This document shows positions 31,987 through 42,602 of a stretch of DNA of 64,000 nt, piece by piece. The notes beneath the pieces are model-generated. The model made no database searches, was not told the origin of the DNA, and saw nothing but the letters and a program-made list of their open reading frames with translations. Numbering within the stretch: position 1 is the stretch's first letter; each line of letters opens with the position of its first letter. The position numbers were made by a program, and so were the translations under genes. Origin of the DNA: Scilla litardierei (Eukaryota > Streptophyta > Magnoliopsida > Asparagales > Asparagaceae); NCBI GenBank assembly GCA_030789695.1, contig CM061142.1, forward strand, positions 602,153,659-602,217,658, in the 5' to 3' direction.

Positions 31987-34900
31987 ATGATGTCTGAGTG
32001 CCTAGTGGACAGTGCCTCGACGCACACAATCCTTCGCGATCATTGCTATTTTAATAGCTTAAACAAATATGACGGTCCTGTTATCACAATTTCAGGACTG
32101 TCCCAAATAATCGAAGGAACTGGTGAAGCAATTATATTGCTCCCAAATAACACAAGACTTCAAATTAATAATGCATTATTCTCTCCTATATCAAACAGAA
32201 ATCTCGTAAGTTTCAAGGATTTCCGTTTAAACGGATATCACTTAGAGACCAGGGATAAAAATAAGGTTGAATATCTAATTGTAACTCGTCAAAAAGATGA
32301 CCGGAAGATCATCTACGAGCGATTCAAGGGACTCCCGTCGGGTCTATACCAAACATACATTCAACCAGTAGAAGCCAATATGATTGAACACCAGACGTGC
32401 CAATCACTACCAGAATTCCAACTCTGGCACAATAGACTTGGTCACCCTGGAACAGCAATGATGCGCCGCATCATCACTGAATCCCGTGGACACAAATTGA
32501 AGAACCTGAAGATTCTTCAAAAGGGTGAATTTCCATGTCTCCCTTGTTTTAAGGGAAAACTAATAACGAGACCATCCCTCCTGAAAGTGGGATTAGAGTC
32601 TCCTGGCTTCCTTGAGAGAATTCATGGTGACATTTGCGGGCCTATTCACCCCGCAAGTGGCCCATTTCGGTACTTCATGGTACTGATTGATGCATCAACC
32701 AAATGGTCTTATGTGTGCCTCTTGTCCACCCGCAACCTAGCTTTTCCAAAGCTATTGGCACAAATAATAAGGTTGCGTGCTCATTTCCCCGATAACCAAA
32801 TCAAGAAACTACGTCTTGATAATGCGGGAGAATTCTCTTCACAAGTCTTCGAAGACTATTGCCGGGCAACGTGTATTGAAGTTGAACATCATTTAGCACA
32901 TGTTCACACCCAAAACGGATTAGCTGAGTCCCTTATAAAGAGACTCCAATGGATTGCACGTCCATTGCTTATGCAATCCCAGTTGCCTGTGGATGCTTGG
33001 GGGCATGCTATTTTACATGCCGCATCACTTATTAGGATAAGACCCTCTGGAGGTCACACTTTATCCCCGATGCAACTAGCATACGGCGCACCTCCGGATA
33101 TCTCTCATTTGAGAGTGTTTGGTTGTGCGGTATATGTCCCAATAGCACCACCGCAGAGGACCAAAATGGGTCCTCAGCGTCGTCTAGGTATATATATTGG
33201 GTTTGATTCGCCCTCTATTATCAGATACCTTGAACCCCTGACGGGTGACGCATTCAAGGCACGTTTTGCAGACTGTGAATTTAATGAGAAATTTTTTCCA
33301 AAACTGGGCACACAGTCTAAGAAGCCAGAAGCTTCTGAGACCATTAGTTGGGACCAGAAGTCTTTGTCCCTATATGATCCGCGTACTAATCTGTGTGAAG
33401 ATGAGATCCTGAAGATCCTTCACATCCAGAATACAGTACATCTTTTACCGGATAAATTCACGGACAACCAGAAGATTGTCCGTTCACACGTCCCTGCTGC
33501 CAATACGCCAGCTAGGATTGACATCCCCATAGATGGATGCAGCCCACCGGCAGCAGAATTGGTTGTACCTCAAATGAAAAGAGGACGCCCACCAGGTTCA
33601 AAAGATAAAGTTCCTCAAAAGAGGAAGACTCCTGGCGATACTAAGATTATCCCTCCACATGATGCTGAGCTCAGACCAGCTACTTCTCCCCTCCTGATTT
33701 CCCCAGCAGAGGAAACAATAGGAGAAACATCATTAAATTTTGTACGTACTGGAGAAGTACTGGACAGAAATAGCATAGTCGTCGACGTCGATTTTGCGTT
33801 CGATATTGCCGTTCACGTCACTGAATATGACGATGACATCGAACCACGATCTCTAGAGGAATGTAAACGCAGAGATGATTGGCCAAAGTGGGACGAGGCA
33901 ATAAGAGTAGAGCTGGACTCACTCTTGAAACGTAAAGTCTTTGGACTAGTAGTCCAAACACCAGTAGGTGTAAAACCTGTGGGATATAAGTGGGTTTTCC
34001 TAAGAAAAAGAGATGAAAATAATGTGATCGTTCGCTATAAGGCACGCCTTGTAGCCCAGGGATTTTCCCAAAGACCGGGGATTGATTACGAAGATACGTA
34101 TTCCCCGGTCATGGATTCGATCACCTTCCGATTTTTAATCAGCCTAACTTCTCTGGAAAGCCTAGAAATGCAGCTCATGGACGTTGTGACTGCATATCTA
34201 TATGGCGATATAGATAAAAATATCTATATGAGACTTCCTGATGGGTTTAATCTACCCCCAGAGATGAAAGAGATACCTCGGGACGTATTCTCTGTAAGGC
34301 TACATAGATCATTATATGGTCTAAAACAATCAGGCAAGATGTGGTATAACAGACTAAGTGATTTTCTTGCACAGCAAGGATTCACGAATAACGAAGTCTG
34401 CCCGTGTATCTTTATCAAAAGAACGGGAACAGGATTTGTCATCATAGCTGTATATGTAGATGACTTAAATCTCATAGGATCTCCTGCAGAGATCAAAGAG
34501 ATATCTGAAAGCCTTAAACATACTTTTGAAATGAAAGACCTAGGCAAAACAAAGTATTGTCTTGGCTTACAGATAGAACATCTAAGAGGTGGAATCCTAT
34601 TACACCAATCTAATTATACAAAGAAACTTCTACGCAAGTTTCATATGGATAAATGTCATCCTTTAGGTACTCCTATGGTCGTAAGATCACTAGATGTACA
34701 TAAGGACCCCTTCCGGCCACTGGAAGAGGGGGAGGAGATACTGGGTCCTGAAGTACCCTACCTCAGTGCCATTGGAGCACTTCTATATCTGGCTAACTGT
34801 ACGCGTCCCGATATAGCGTTTACAGTTAATCTACTAGCCAGACACAGTGCTGCGCCCACAAAGCGCCACTGGAACGGAGTAAAGCATCTTCTGCGATACC

Positions 34901-35457
34901 TTCAGGGTTCCATTGATCTTGGACTTTACTACCAGAGAGGTGCCTCCCCCAAATTGTTTGGTTATGCTGATGCAGGTTATCTCTCTGATCCGCACACGGC
35001 AAAATCTCAAACAGGTTTTGTATTTACCTACGGAGGTACTGCTATCTCTTGGAGATCGGTAAAACAAACCACTACTGCTGCATCTTCCAACCATGCAGAG
35101 CTCATCGCGATCCATGAGGCGAGCAGAGAATGTTTTTGGCTACGCTCCGTCGTCCAACACATCCTCCAATCCACTGGCCTGAAGACCAGTGATCTGGAGC
35201 CTACTGCCCTATTCGAAGACAACGCCGCATGCATTGCTCAGCTTCAGAAGGGCTACATCAAAGGCGACAGGACAAAACACATTTCTCCCAAGTTTTTCTG
35301 GACGCACGAGCAGAAGAACGACAAGCAGATTGAAGTTCGACAGATCCAGTCATGCAACAACTTAGCTGATCTTTTTACTAAGGCATTGCCTAAATGTACT
35401 TTTGTAAAGCTTGTAAAGAACATTGGTATGCGACAGTTGAAAGACCTGCAAGCCTGA
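31987..35457 (+). CDS. pol: copia Pol polyprotein (protease, integrase, RT, RNase H), intact
   Basis: 1,156 codons without a stop. Protease active site DSAST at residues 8-12. GAG-pre-integrase finger has His 148 and 153 and then CLPC. The integrase core carries HGDICGP, LRLDNAGEF and the ENxxxxxxE-like NGLAESLIKR. The RVT_2 domain runs from VKPVGYKWVFLRKRDENN, with catalytic YVDD near residue 822. RNase H runs from YADAGY near 994 (SSNHAELIAIHEASRECFWLR, KHISPKFFW). Cleavage by its own protease would release the enzymes that copy and insert the element. The full length and the near-identical LTRs point to a recent insertion. Confidence 0.93.
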   Translation: MMSECLVDSASTHTILRDHCYFNSLNKYDGPVITISGLSQIIEGTGEAIILLPNNTRLQINNALFSPISNRNLVSFKDFRLNGYHLETRDKNKVEYLIVTRQKDDRKIIYERFKGLPSGLYQTYIQPVEANMIEHQTCQSLPEFQLWHNRLGHPGTAMMRRIITESRGHKLKNLKILQKGEFPCLPCFKGKLITRPSLLKVGLESPGFLERIHGDICGPIHPASGPFRYFMVLIDASTKWSYVCLLSTRNLAFPKLLAQIIRLRAHFPDNQIKKLRLDNAGEFSSQVFEDYCRATCIEVEHHLAHVHTQNGLAESLIKRLQWIARPLLMQSQLPVDAWGHAILHAASLIRIRPSGGHTLSPMQLAYGAPPDISHLRVFGCAVYVPIAPPQRTKMGPQRRLGIYIGFDSPSIIRYLEPLTGDAFKARFADCEFNEKFFPKLGTQSKKPEASETISWDQKSLSLYDPRTNLCEDEILKILHIQNTVHLLPDKFTDNQKIVRSHVPAANTPARIDIPIDGCSPPAAELVVPQMKRGRPPGSKDKVPQKRKTPGDTKIIPPHDAELRPATSPLLISPAEETIGETSLNFVRTGEVLDRNSIVVDVDFAFDIAVHVTEYDDDIEPRSLEECKRRDDWPKWDEAIRVELDSLLKRKVFGLVVQTPVGVKPVGYKWVFLRKRDENNVIVRYKARLVAQGFSQRPGIDYEDTYSPVMDSITFRFLISLTSLESLEMQLMDVVTAYLYGDIDKNIYMRLPDGFNLPPEMKEIPRDVFSVRLHRSLYGLKQSGKMWYNRLSDFLAQQGFTNNEVCPCIFIKRTGTGFVIIAVYVDDLNLIGSPAEIKEISESLKHTFEMKDLGKTKYCLGLQIEHLRGGILLHQSNYTKKLLRKFHMDKCHPLGTPMVVRSLDVHKDPFRPLEEGEEILGPEVPYLSAIGALLYLANCTRPDIAFTVNLLARHSAAPTKRHWNGVKHLLRYLQGSIDLGLYYQRGASPKLFGYADAGYLSDPHTAKSQTGFVFTYGGTAISWRSVKQTTTAASSNHAELIAIHEASRECFWLRSVVQHILQSTGLKTSDLEPTALFEDNAACIAQLQKGYIKGDRTKHISPKFFWTHEQKNDKQIEVRQIQSCNNLADLFTKALPKCTFVKLVKNIGMRQLKDLQA

Positions 35458-35630
35458 AGCTTGTACGGATCAGGGGGAGTAACATGTGGGTTGCACTCTT
35501 TTTCCTTAAGCTGTTGGGTTTTCCCACTGGGTTTTCCACAGCTAAGGTTTTAACGAGGCAAACACACTTACTCTGGATCCATAAGTATCCACCCCTTGCC
35601 TCAGTAGCTGAGACCGAAGTGATGAATGTG
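35458..35630 (+). other. 3' UTR of the copia element with a family-conserved block
   Basis: It contains TTTTCCCACTGGGTTTTCC ... GGTTTTAACGAGGCA ... CTGGATCCATAAGTATCCACC. The same block occurs twice in the related element at 42300-42590. Confidence 0.6.
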
Positions 35631-35640
35631 TAAGGGGGAG

Positions 35641-35854
35641 TGTTATGAATGAGGGAGGCCTTTGGCCTCCCCTCCTTCATTACCCATTCATTAGGCCCCC
35701 ATTACTTAGAGTAATGGGGACCCTTGGTCTCCTAAAGGCTTTTGGCCTCCCCACTATGAGATATATAAATAGAGCACCATGGCTCTTAGCTATTGCGACT
35801 TATTCTTAGCAATGAAATTCTCTCTCTCTCTCTTGAGTTCATTATCATACAACA
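35641..35854 (+). mobile_element. 3' LTR of the copia element
   Basis: 214 bases, nearly identical to the 5' LTR. It is preceded by the polypurine tract taagggggag (35631-35640). Confidence 0.95.
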
Positions 35855-35859
35855 TTATT

Positions 35860-36126
35860 ATGCTTTTTTTGGTTTTTTTGGGTTTTTTAAATCTCTCACC
35901 ATGTCTCGCTCTCTTCCCTCCCCAAAACCCAGCTGATCTCTCTCTCTCTCTCTCTCCCCCCATCAACCCCCCAAAAAAACCTCTCATCTCAGTGGCAGTT
36001 TAGGGCTCTGGGACTCTTTGGTTGGAATTGGCACAAAGGGGAGCTGACGAGGTCTACTCTTTTGTTCTCCAATCGTCATCATAGTTTTCTATCGATCTCA
36101 AGAAATCCGGCGTCAAATTGATCTAA
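35860..36126 (+). other. 5'-UTR-like exon upstream of an RNase H2C-like fragment
   Basis: T-rich then (CT)n-rich sequence typical of a plant 5' UTR, ending in a plausible donor (gatctaag then gtatcc) at 36126/36127. The copia element at 28720-35854 sits directly upstream, in what would be the promoter. Confidence 0.35.
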
Positions 36127-36549
36127 GGTATCCCTATTTCTGAATAATTTGCCAATTTAAGCTGATTCACGTGTTTTACCCTCTAATTTTTCAATTTTGT
36201 ATAACTTTCATGTGAATTTGTCCCAACTAATTACATTGAATCAAGAAAGAGTTTAACTTGAATCACTTTACTATGTAAATAAAATCTGCTTTTGTGTATG
36301 GCTGCACAATTTAGCACAATTTGTGATGAACCATCCATTTATTTATTTGTTAGTTTGGCCAGCAAAATGGAACAAGTTGAATGTTATTTTTAATACAATT
36401 TTTTCACAATTCCCACTAATTGGTTGAAGAAGCTAAATCACCAACCTTTTGCTATTTGGATTAACAGAACAATTTAAACAGGGCGAGTGATTCTACCGAA
36501 AATATCCGAGACGAGGATTCCGTCATCAAAATTAAAGCATGAGGGTTCT

Positions 36550-37245
36550 TGATGTACTCTTAATTAGTTTACCACTTATGTTTTTGTATCAGCTATTTGC
36601 ATTAAACTTTGCACATTTAGGGATATATCTGCTGAATTCATGATTACTCAGACCCATTTTGGATGTTGTTACGACTTCGATGCATTCTTTTGATATTCGT
36701 CGTAAATAAAGGCAGTTATTTGTGCCTATATTCTGAAAGAGTGACATTGTTACAAGCTGCATAGATTATTTGTTCACAAGGCATAATCGGGGATGATCTA
36801 TGCAAAGATTGAAATATGAGGGAATCCAAGGGGAAGATCTTAGAGGCTGATGATTCTGCGGCAGATGCAAAGAAGCAACATGCCAATGATGGAGGTGCTG
36901 ATGGATTAGGTAATTTCTCTCTTTTCCTTTTTGATTGTTCTGGTCGATTCTTCACGAGAACATACGATTAGGCTCCACCATTGAATTGTAGGTCCAATTT
37001 CTTTTATCAATGTTTATAGTGCAAGAAAGGCTCTTTTTATCATAAGATTTTTCTTTTATCAAGGTTACTTTTTAATGTACTCTTAATTAGGCATTTTGCT
37101 TAATGTATGTGGGGTTCTTGGTGTACTCCTAATTAGTTTACAACTTTTGGTTTTGTATCAGATATTTGCATTAAACTTTGCACATTTAGGGATGCATCTA
37201 TTAATTCATGATTATACAAACCCATTTTGGATGTTGATTATGAAT
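36550..37245. repeat. Direct duplication, about 125 bases
   Basis: 36555-36675 and 37115-37240 are imperfect copies (shared: taattagttta, tttgtatcag, tatttgcattaaactttgca, catttaggga, cccattttggatgttg). They lie about 560 bases apart, on either side of the first RNase H2C-like exon piece. Confidence 0.8.
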
Positions 37246-37354
37246 CATTTTGCCGAATTTGACATTGTGGTGGATGGATTTAGCGTAAAGGAAGCGTTTT
37301 TCAGGGGGAGGAATTTGCTTGGGGCCACTATTCCGATTCCTGAAGGCTATACGG
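36816..37354 (+). pseudogene. RNase H2 subunit C-like gene fragment (two exon pieces)
   Basis: Piece one (36816-36909) opens with an ATG, reads MRESKGKILEADDSAADAKK and ends at a gtaatt donor. Piece two (37255-37354) reads VDGFSVKEAFFRGRNLLGAT then IPIPEGYTG, the characteristic core of the non-catalytic subunit C of RNase H2, which removes ribonucleotides from DNA. It is followed by a possible gtgtgt donor. The segment that should lie between them (the LPC...KPK region) was not found, and the intron holds a duplicated block. A further short exon-like piece (SSNGKYWTYH) may lie near 37412. So this is a broken or captured fragment. Confidence 0.5.
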
Positions 37355-37409
37355 GTGTGTTTGGTAAATTTTTTGATCTTTGTTGCTTTATTTTACATGT
37401 AATCGCAGA

Positions 37410-37575
37410 TGTTAGTTCAAATGGCAAATACTGGACATATCATTTGGCATCGATCGCTGATGTTAGTTCCCTCACAATCGAAGATGTTAGTTCAGCGAAT
37501 GGCATCGATCACAGATGTCAGATGTAATCACAGATGTTAGTTCCCTCACAATCGCAGATGTTAGTTCAGTAAATG
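37410..37575. repeat. Irregular repeat of cagatgttagttc
   Basis: Five or six copies of atcgcagatgttagttc or close variants, alternating with aatggcat and cctcacaatcg. Confidence 0.75.
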
Positions 37576-38891
37576 GCATGATCGCTATCTTCGCAAAATA
37601 GAGTAGAAGCCTGATGTCTCTGATACATCATTTGTTCTTTCCATTAGAGCATAGCATTTTTCAGGAGTTCGCAGGGTTTCGGACAGAAGTTTCGTGCAGG
37701 CGGCAAGAGCCTCACGCATCCATGGATATCGGCAAAACTTCCACGCATCCATAACATCTACCCATTTCCCAGGGCACAGAATTCTCAATTTCAAAGGTCG
37801 CATCTTTAGTTTTCTGTAGCTATATTAACCGCGTCTCTCGTAATTTATCGAAGGTACTCCTTCCTCTGTTGCAGATTTGTAACTTCAATCGATTTTATTA
37901 GTTTGGAGGTAATTTAATGTGTAAGAATGCCCAAATGAGTGCCAGCATGCACATCTTATTTCAGGTACCCCAAAGATCAACCCATGCAAAGATCATACTG
38001 AGAACTCCATTTAGAGCCGACTTTATTATTATTGAATGAGTTTAAAGTTAATAAAAAGTTACATTGAATGGATTTTGGTATGTTACATGCAAAGGTGATT
38101 GGAGATTTGTACATGGGGAATAGTAAGTTTTGATAAGAACAAAAAAGATTCTGGAAAGGGAAATAGTAAGTTTTTAATCTCCATGTAAAAATGAGGGAAT
38201 AGTAAGTTTTGTAAATGGGGCATTACCATTTCCAGATTTTATCATCGAGGGGATCTTAAGGGCTAATCTTGAGGTGGCTATTTGTTTGTTTTTTTGTTTG
38301 GATGGTTTTTGAGTGTTGTTGATTGCATAATTATGGTTTATTTTTCTTGCTTTTGATTTGATTTCTCTTACATGAAAAAGTAGGCAGTCAAATTTCTAAG
38401 ATCGGTTCATCCCAAGCAGTGAAGAACAAATGGGTAGAGTTTGGGAAACAATTGGTGTCCTAAAAGGTAGAGTGTTCTTGATTTTCTTATATTTTGTGAT
38501 TTTAGCTTCAAATCTCTTTTAATGGAGGAATAGCAAAACCTTTTGCATAAAGGTTTGAATATTTGTAGGTGTGGTCTGATATAGGATCTAACATGTTAAA
38601 TTAATTGTTGTCTCTGAGAATCTACCCTATAAAATTGCAAAATACACAGGTTAAATTAATTTCCCATGCTCCCAACTCGCTCTGAGAATCTTCGTTTGTA
38701 ACAATCGGTGATTTATTCTCAACACACACCTCTCTGCTTGCTTTCTATCATGTAATTCTCTGTGTTTTGATTTTTTTAATGCGATTTTTACTGTTTTTTC
38801 GGGTTCTTTTTTTATTTGGGATAAAGCTCGCTGATTTCTGTGTCTTAAAAGGTTTGTACGGTTTGCATGCTGTAAGGACTACTTCTAAACT
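37576..38891. other. Low-copy-looking AT-rich DNA, no supported gene
   Basis: There is a minus frame at 37803-37585 (AWKFCRYPWMREALAAC) and a short plus frame near 38400 (SSQAVKNKWVEFGKQLVS) that could be exon scraps. Neither has a recognised domain, and no gene model could be built. Confidence 0.3.
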
Positions 38892-39045
38892 TGAAACACA
38901 ACATTTCCAGCTGAATATTGCAAGGATTATTGTAAGGATTGCTCGCTCCAGCTGAAACACAACATTTCCAGATGAATACTGTAAGGATTATAGTAAAGAT
39001 TGCTCGCTCCAGCTGAAACCCAACATTTCCAACTTGAAACACAGC
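38892..39045. repeat. 61-base tandem repeat, about 2.5 copies
   Basis: Units start at 38892, 38953 and 39014, each beginning tgaaacacaacatttcca. They include aaggattat and attgctcgctccagc. Confidence 0.8.
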
Positions 39046-39329
39046 ATTTCCACTCGATACGGGTTGCTCATTGATTACTGTAAGAATTCTTCTCCACAAG
39101 GATGTGTCCAAGTTGCAAATGTTGGCATTTCCAGCTATATACTGATTTTTTGAAGTTTTTTGAAGTCTTCAATCTTCAGTTTTTTTAATGGATGATATTA
39201 GTTAAACATGATATTCCGTCAACAAAACTGTATTAGTTCTCAAATATAATGGTGATCAAATTGGAGAGTATATCGTTATGATCAAATATCCTGGAACTTG
39301 AACAAATTAATACATGAATTTAGTTTATT

Positions 39330-39900
39330 TAAGTAGTATGAGAACCCATAAAATGTATGAGAACTTAGTTTGGCAAATGTATAGGATGTCATGTATTAAT
39401 TGGTTCTCATATGAGAACCCATAAAAATATAAGTTCCAGTATATACAGAATATATATGAGACATAAAATGTATGAGAACTTAGTTTGGTAAATGTCCAGG
39501 ACATTCTGTATGGGTTCCTGTATTAATTGGTAAGTCTTGAATGTCCTGGAACTTATAGTTTATAAGAAAATGTGATATTCTACTTGAACAACTTAAAATC
39601 CTGCAACTTATATTTTGATTAAAATGAAAATGAAATTGTTGAAACTATATATCCCAAAACTTGCATTCATCAAGTTATTAATTAATAATTAGTTTTAGGA
39701 CCTCAAGTTTCCTGAAACTTATATTTTGATCAAGTTCCAGGATATTTTTCACTGAATGGATCAACATTTTTCTAAATGTATCAACTTTGTGCCATCCAAT
39801 CCAAAACAGCGAGGATTAATCCCAAATGAAGTTCTGTTTTTAACTTTGTGCCATCCAATCCAATTCTAACTTTGTGCCATCCAATCACATTTTTCTAAAT
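39330..39900. repeat. Imperfect direct repeats in AT-rich DNA
   Basis: Near 39350 and 39463 the words ataaaatgtatgagaactta and gtttggyaaatgt recur. Around 39783, 39841 and 39869 taactttgtgccatccaat occurs three times. The rest of 39046-41600 shows no gene. Confidence 0.65.
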
Positions 39901-41599
39901 GAAGTTCTCTTTTTCTAACAATTCTCAATTATCTGTTGAGAAAGCCATAATGTATCAACATTTGTCAGTTTGTAATTCTCTGTTCAGTTTGTATCAACAA
40001 ATCTCATCTCTTTTAATCTCATCCCTCTCGATGATTCATTCTCTACTTTATTTTCATTTTTTGTCTACCAGTGTAGGGATTCTCTCGAATTAATTTTCAG
40101 TGATTAAACATTCTGCTTGAAACCTGAAGTGTATTATGAAGCCGGTTTCTTTTTTCTGGATAAATTGATTTATCTATGGTTTTCTCCATCAATTGAGATT
40201 ATAGAGAGTTTTCTTTCGAAATATGGTTTCGAAGAGTAGGCATTTGGGATTTTTATTATCGCATTATTGCAGACTAGATGTTGGGTATATACTTTTCTTG
40301 AAATTCAGCAAAAAAAGAGTAACATGCTCTTTCTGACGCAACTTTAGCATTCTTATTGGCAGCCTTTGATGATAAGTTGATTGATTTCTTTTGTTTATAT
40401 TTCATGAATTATACTAACTTCTTTACAACTTAGATTGAAAGGAAACATGTACCGTTATCCACAGTATTTGTTACTCTTCTTTCTGGTAACTTGGAAGTAA
40501 AAAATTTGCAGGAAATCTTCGTGTATATATTTAATCGGACTTCAAAAATTTGATCTTTTTGGTGCTTATTATGATGCTTGGAAGAGTTTTGGCCATGGAT
40601 GCGAAGGCCGAGGTTCAAGAGAAGCGGACTGTTGAGTTTGATCCAAGTCGAAGTTAGTGTTTGTATGAGCTTTTTGATGCACAATGGACCGTTTATTAAT
40701 TTAAGAACATTATAAGAACACTAGATGGTGGTAGATTAATTGCATTTCTGGGATTTTTCAGGGGGAAAAAGCAAATAGTTTAAGAACATTAGATATTGTA
40801 AAAGCTTCATATTTATCCAGAAAGAAGCTTCGTATTTCTGGGATGTTGGATATTTTACAAATCTTTGTATTTGTTATGTATTAAAAATTCGGTACATAAT
40901 TTTTTGGGATGTTGGATATTGTACAAAGCTTTGCTTTGAGGAAGCTGTTTTTTCTGGGATGTTGGTTCTTGAGATTGTATAAATAAAGATTTGTAAGATC
41001 TTTGTATTTATGTAAGCCTCTACTTGCTCCAGCGTTACATTGTTTTGATGTTAACAATCTTTCAGTTATGTATAAAAAGAAGCTTTGTGTTTGTTACTCT
41101 TCTTTCATGCTGAGGATGATCAAACTTAAATAATAAACTTTTACAATATCTAAGTTTTATATATACTTTAATGTAAGCAATTGATATACAACATGTCGTT
41201 AGCACAGTTTCAACAGGATGATCAAATTGAAAGAACATCATATCTAGCATAACAATGCATGCACTATAAATAATTGTCTCACCAGGAAGATCAAATGTAT
41301 CAACATGATGATTAAATCATGAGGAGTCTATGTGTAGGATGAGATCTTATGAAAATTTTATGAGAAACTCCTAAAATTTTGGGGGAACTAAATCTGCAGA
41401 GAACTAAATGTTGGAGGAATAAAAAATTTAGGGGAACTAAATTTTTGGGTGAACTAAAATTTTTGGAAAATAGGGACGAATGTATTTGGAGAGAACAAAA
41501 TTTTGTGAGAACTAAAATTTTTGGTGAAACTAAATAACAATTATTACGCTTTAGTTATTGCTATTCGTTTAAAATTTGAGGATCTAAGATTTTGAAGTT

Positions 41600-41876
41600 G
41601 GAACATTTTAAATGAATTTGTTGTTCGACAAGGAAGGGGCCCACGCCAAATTTGTTGTTCGACGTCGAATTTGTTGTTCTGTGCCGAAGGCGTCTACGCC
41701 GAATTTGTTGTTTCGCGCCGAAGATGCCCGCGCCGAAGATGCATGTGGCGCTAAATATTTTTACGCTACTTTATTGTTCTATTAAATTTTGGTTGTGGAA
41801 ATAATTTTTCAGGGAACAAAGATTTCGCGAAGGAAATCTTAAATGAACCGTGCCCGCGGGAACGGGTTATGACTAG
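41600..41876 (+). mobile_element. Helitron-like 3' terminus
   Basis: The segment ends CTAG at 41873-41876 followed by T. Seven bases upstream lies an 18-base hairpin (CCGT-GCCCGCGGGA-ACGG, 41848-41865), the usual 3' architecture of Helitrons (hairpin, then CTRR, insertion before T). Upstream are several copies of aatttgttgttcg and gcgccgaag (41610-41740). A matching 5' TC end was not located, so the element's extent is unknown. A (TA)n run follows. Confidence 0.5.
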
Positions 41877-42089
41877 TATATATATATATATATATATAAG
41901 AATTATTAGTGCCCATTCATAACAGTAGTATTATTGGACTCTTTTAATAATTTTCTTTTTCTCATGGTTTTTTCTCCATATTTATGTTTTTGGTTTTAAT
42001 GAATCTCCCACTACATCCACCTTAGCTCTCCCACTACATCAACCTCCTTTTACGACGGAAGCAGTAAGAAAGGTCTCATCTCTTTCTAC

Positions 42090-42249
42090 TGTAAGGTTCT
42101 ATAAAACCCCTAATAGAAAAGAGAGAAAATGTCTTATTGTTGTAAACATGGTGGTTATGGAATCCATAGCCCTGTATTTATAGTGGTAGGGTTACATAAT
42201 GGGTGGATACCCACTAACGGGTAGGCCCACCAAAAGCCCGTTTATAACA
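42090..42249 (-). mobile_element. 3' LTR of the decayed copia element
   Basis: On the minus strand it starts TGTTATAAACGGGC and ends ...CCTTACA, with a TATA box (ctataaata) near 42176-42184. Only the opening TGTTAT resembles the LTR of the intact relative, so the LTRs have diverged more than pol. The second LTR is not in the assembly, so the TSD cannot be checked. Confidence 0.65.
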
Positions 42250-42299
42250 CTTCCCCTTATCCATCCATTGTTGTAAGCCGTGATGAACGCTTCAGGGTT

Positions 42300-42590
42300 C
42301 ATAGAGCTTATCTGATCATGGGTCTATGGATACTTCTGGATCCTTAAGTTTAAGAGTACTTGCCTCGTTAAAACCTTCGCCAAGGAAAACCCAGTGGGAA
42401 AAACCAGTGGCTAAGGGAAAAGAGTACAAGTCTCTGTAACTTCCCCTGATCGATGGATAACATCAGAGGTGGATACTTCTGGATCCAGAGTTGATGTGGC
42501 TGCCTCGTTAAAACCTTTGGCTATGGAAAACCCAGTGGGAAAAACCAGTAGCCAAGGAAAAGAGTACAACACAACATTAACTCCCCCTGA
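42300..42590 (-). repeat. Duplicated 3'-UTR block
   Basis: Two copies (about 42322-42420 and 42472-42572) of the block containing TTTTTCCCACTGGGTTTTCC and TTTTAACGAGGCA with flanking ggatccagaagtatcc. It occurs once in the intact relative at 35509-35600. Confidence 0.8.
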
Positions 42591-42602
42591 TAAGCACAAG
42601 CT

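Larger units (their letters stand above)
28720..35854 (+). mobile_element. Complete Ty1/copia element, young
   Basis: 7,135 bases, with LTRs of 216 and 214 bases (TGTTATG...CAACA) and the 5-bp TSD TTATT at 28715-28719 and 35855-35859. The LTRs differ by two substitutions and one CT dinucleotide. The order protease, integrase, RT, RNase H in pol defines Ty1/copia. It has a long leader of about 1.9 kb, a broken gag and an intact pol. A second, decayed member of the same family is at 42090-45046. Confidence 0.95.

Noticed and set aside
37585..37803. Minus frame with AWKFCRYPWMREALAAC as a host exon
   Set aside because: Looks protein-like, but no domain was recognised, no splice context could be fixed, and the flanks are AT-rich; not enough to call a gene.
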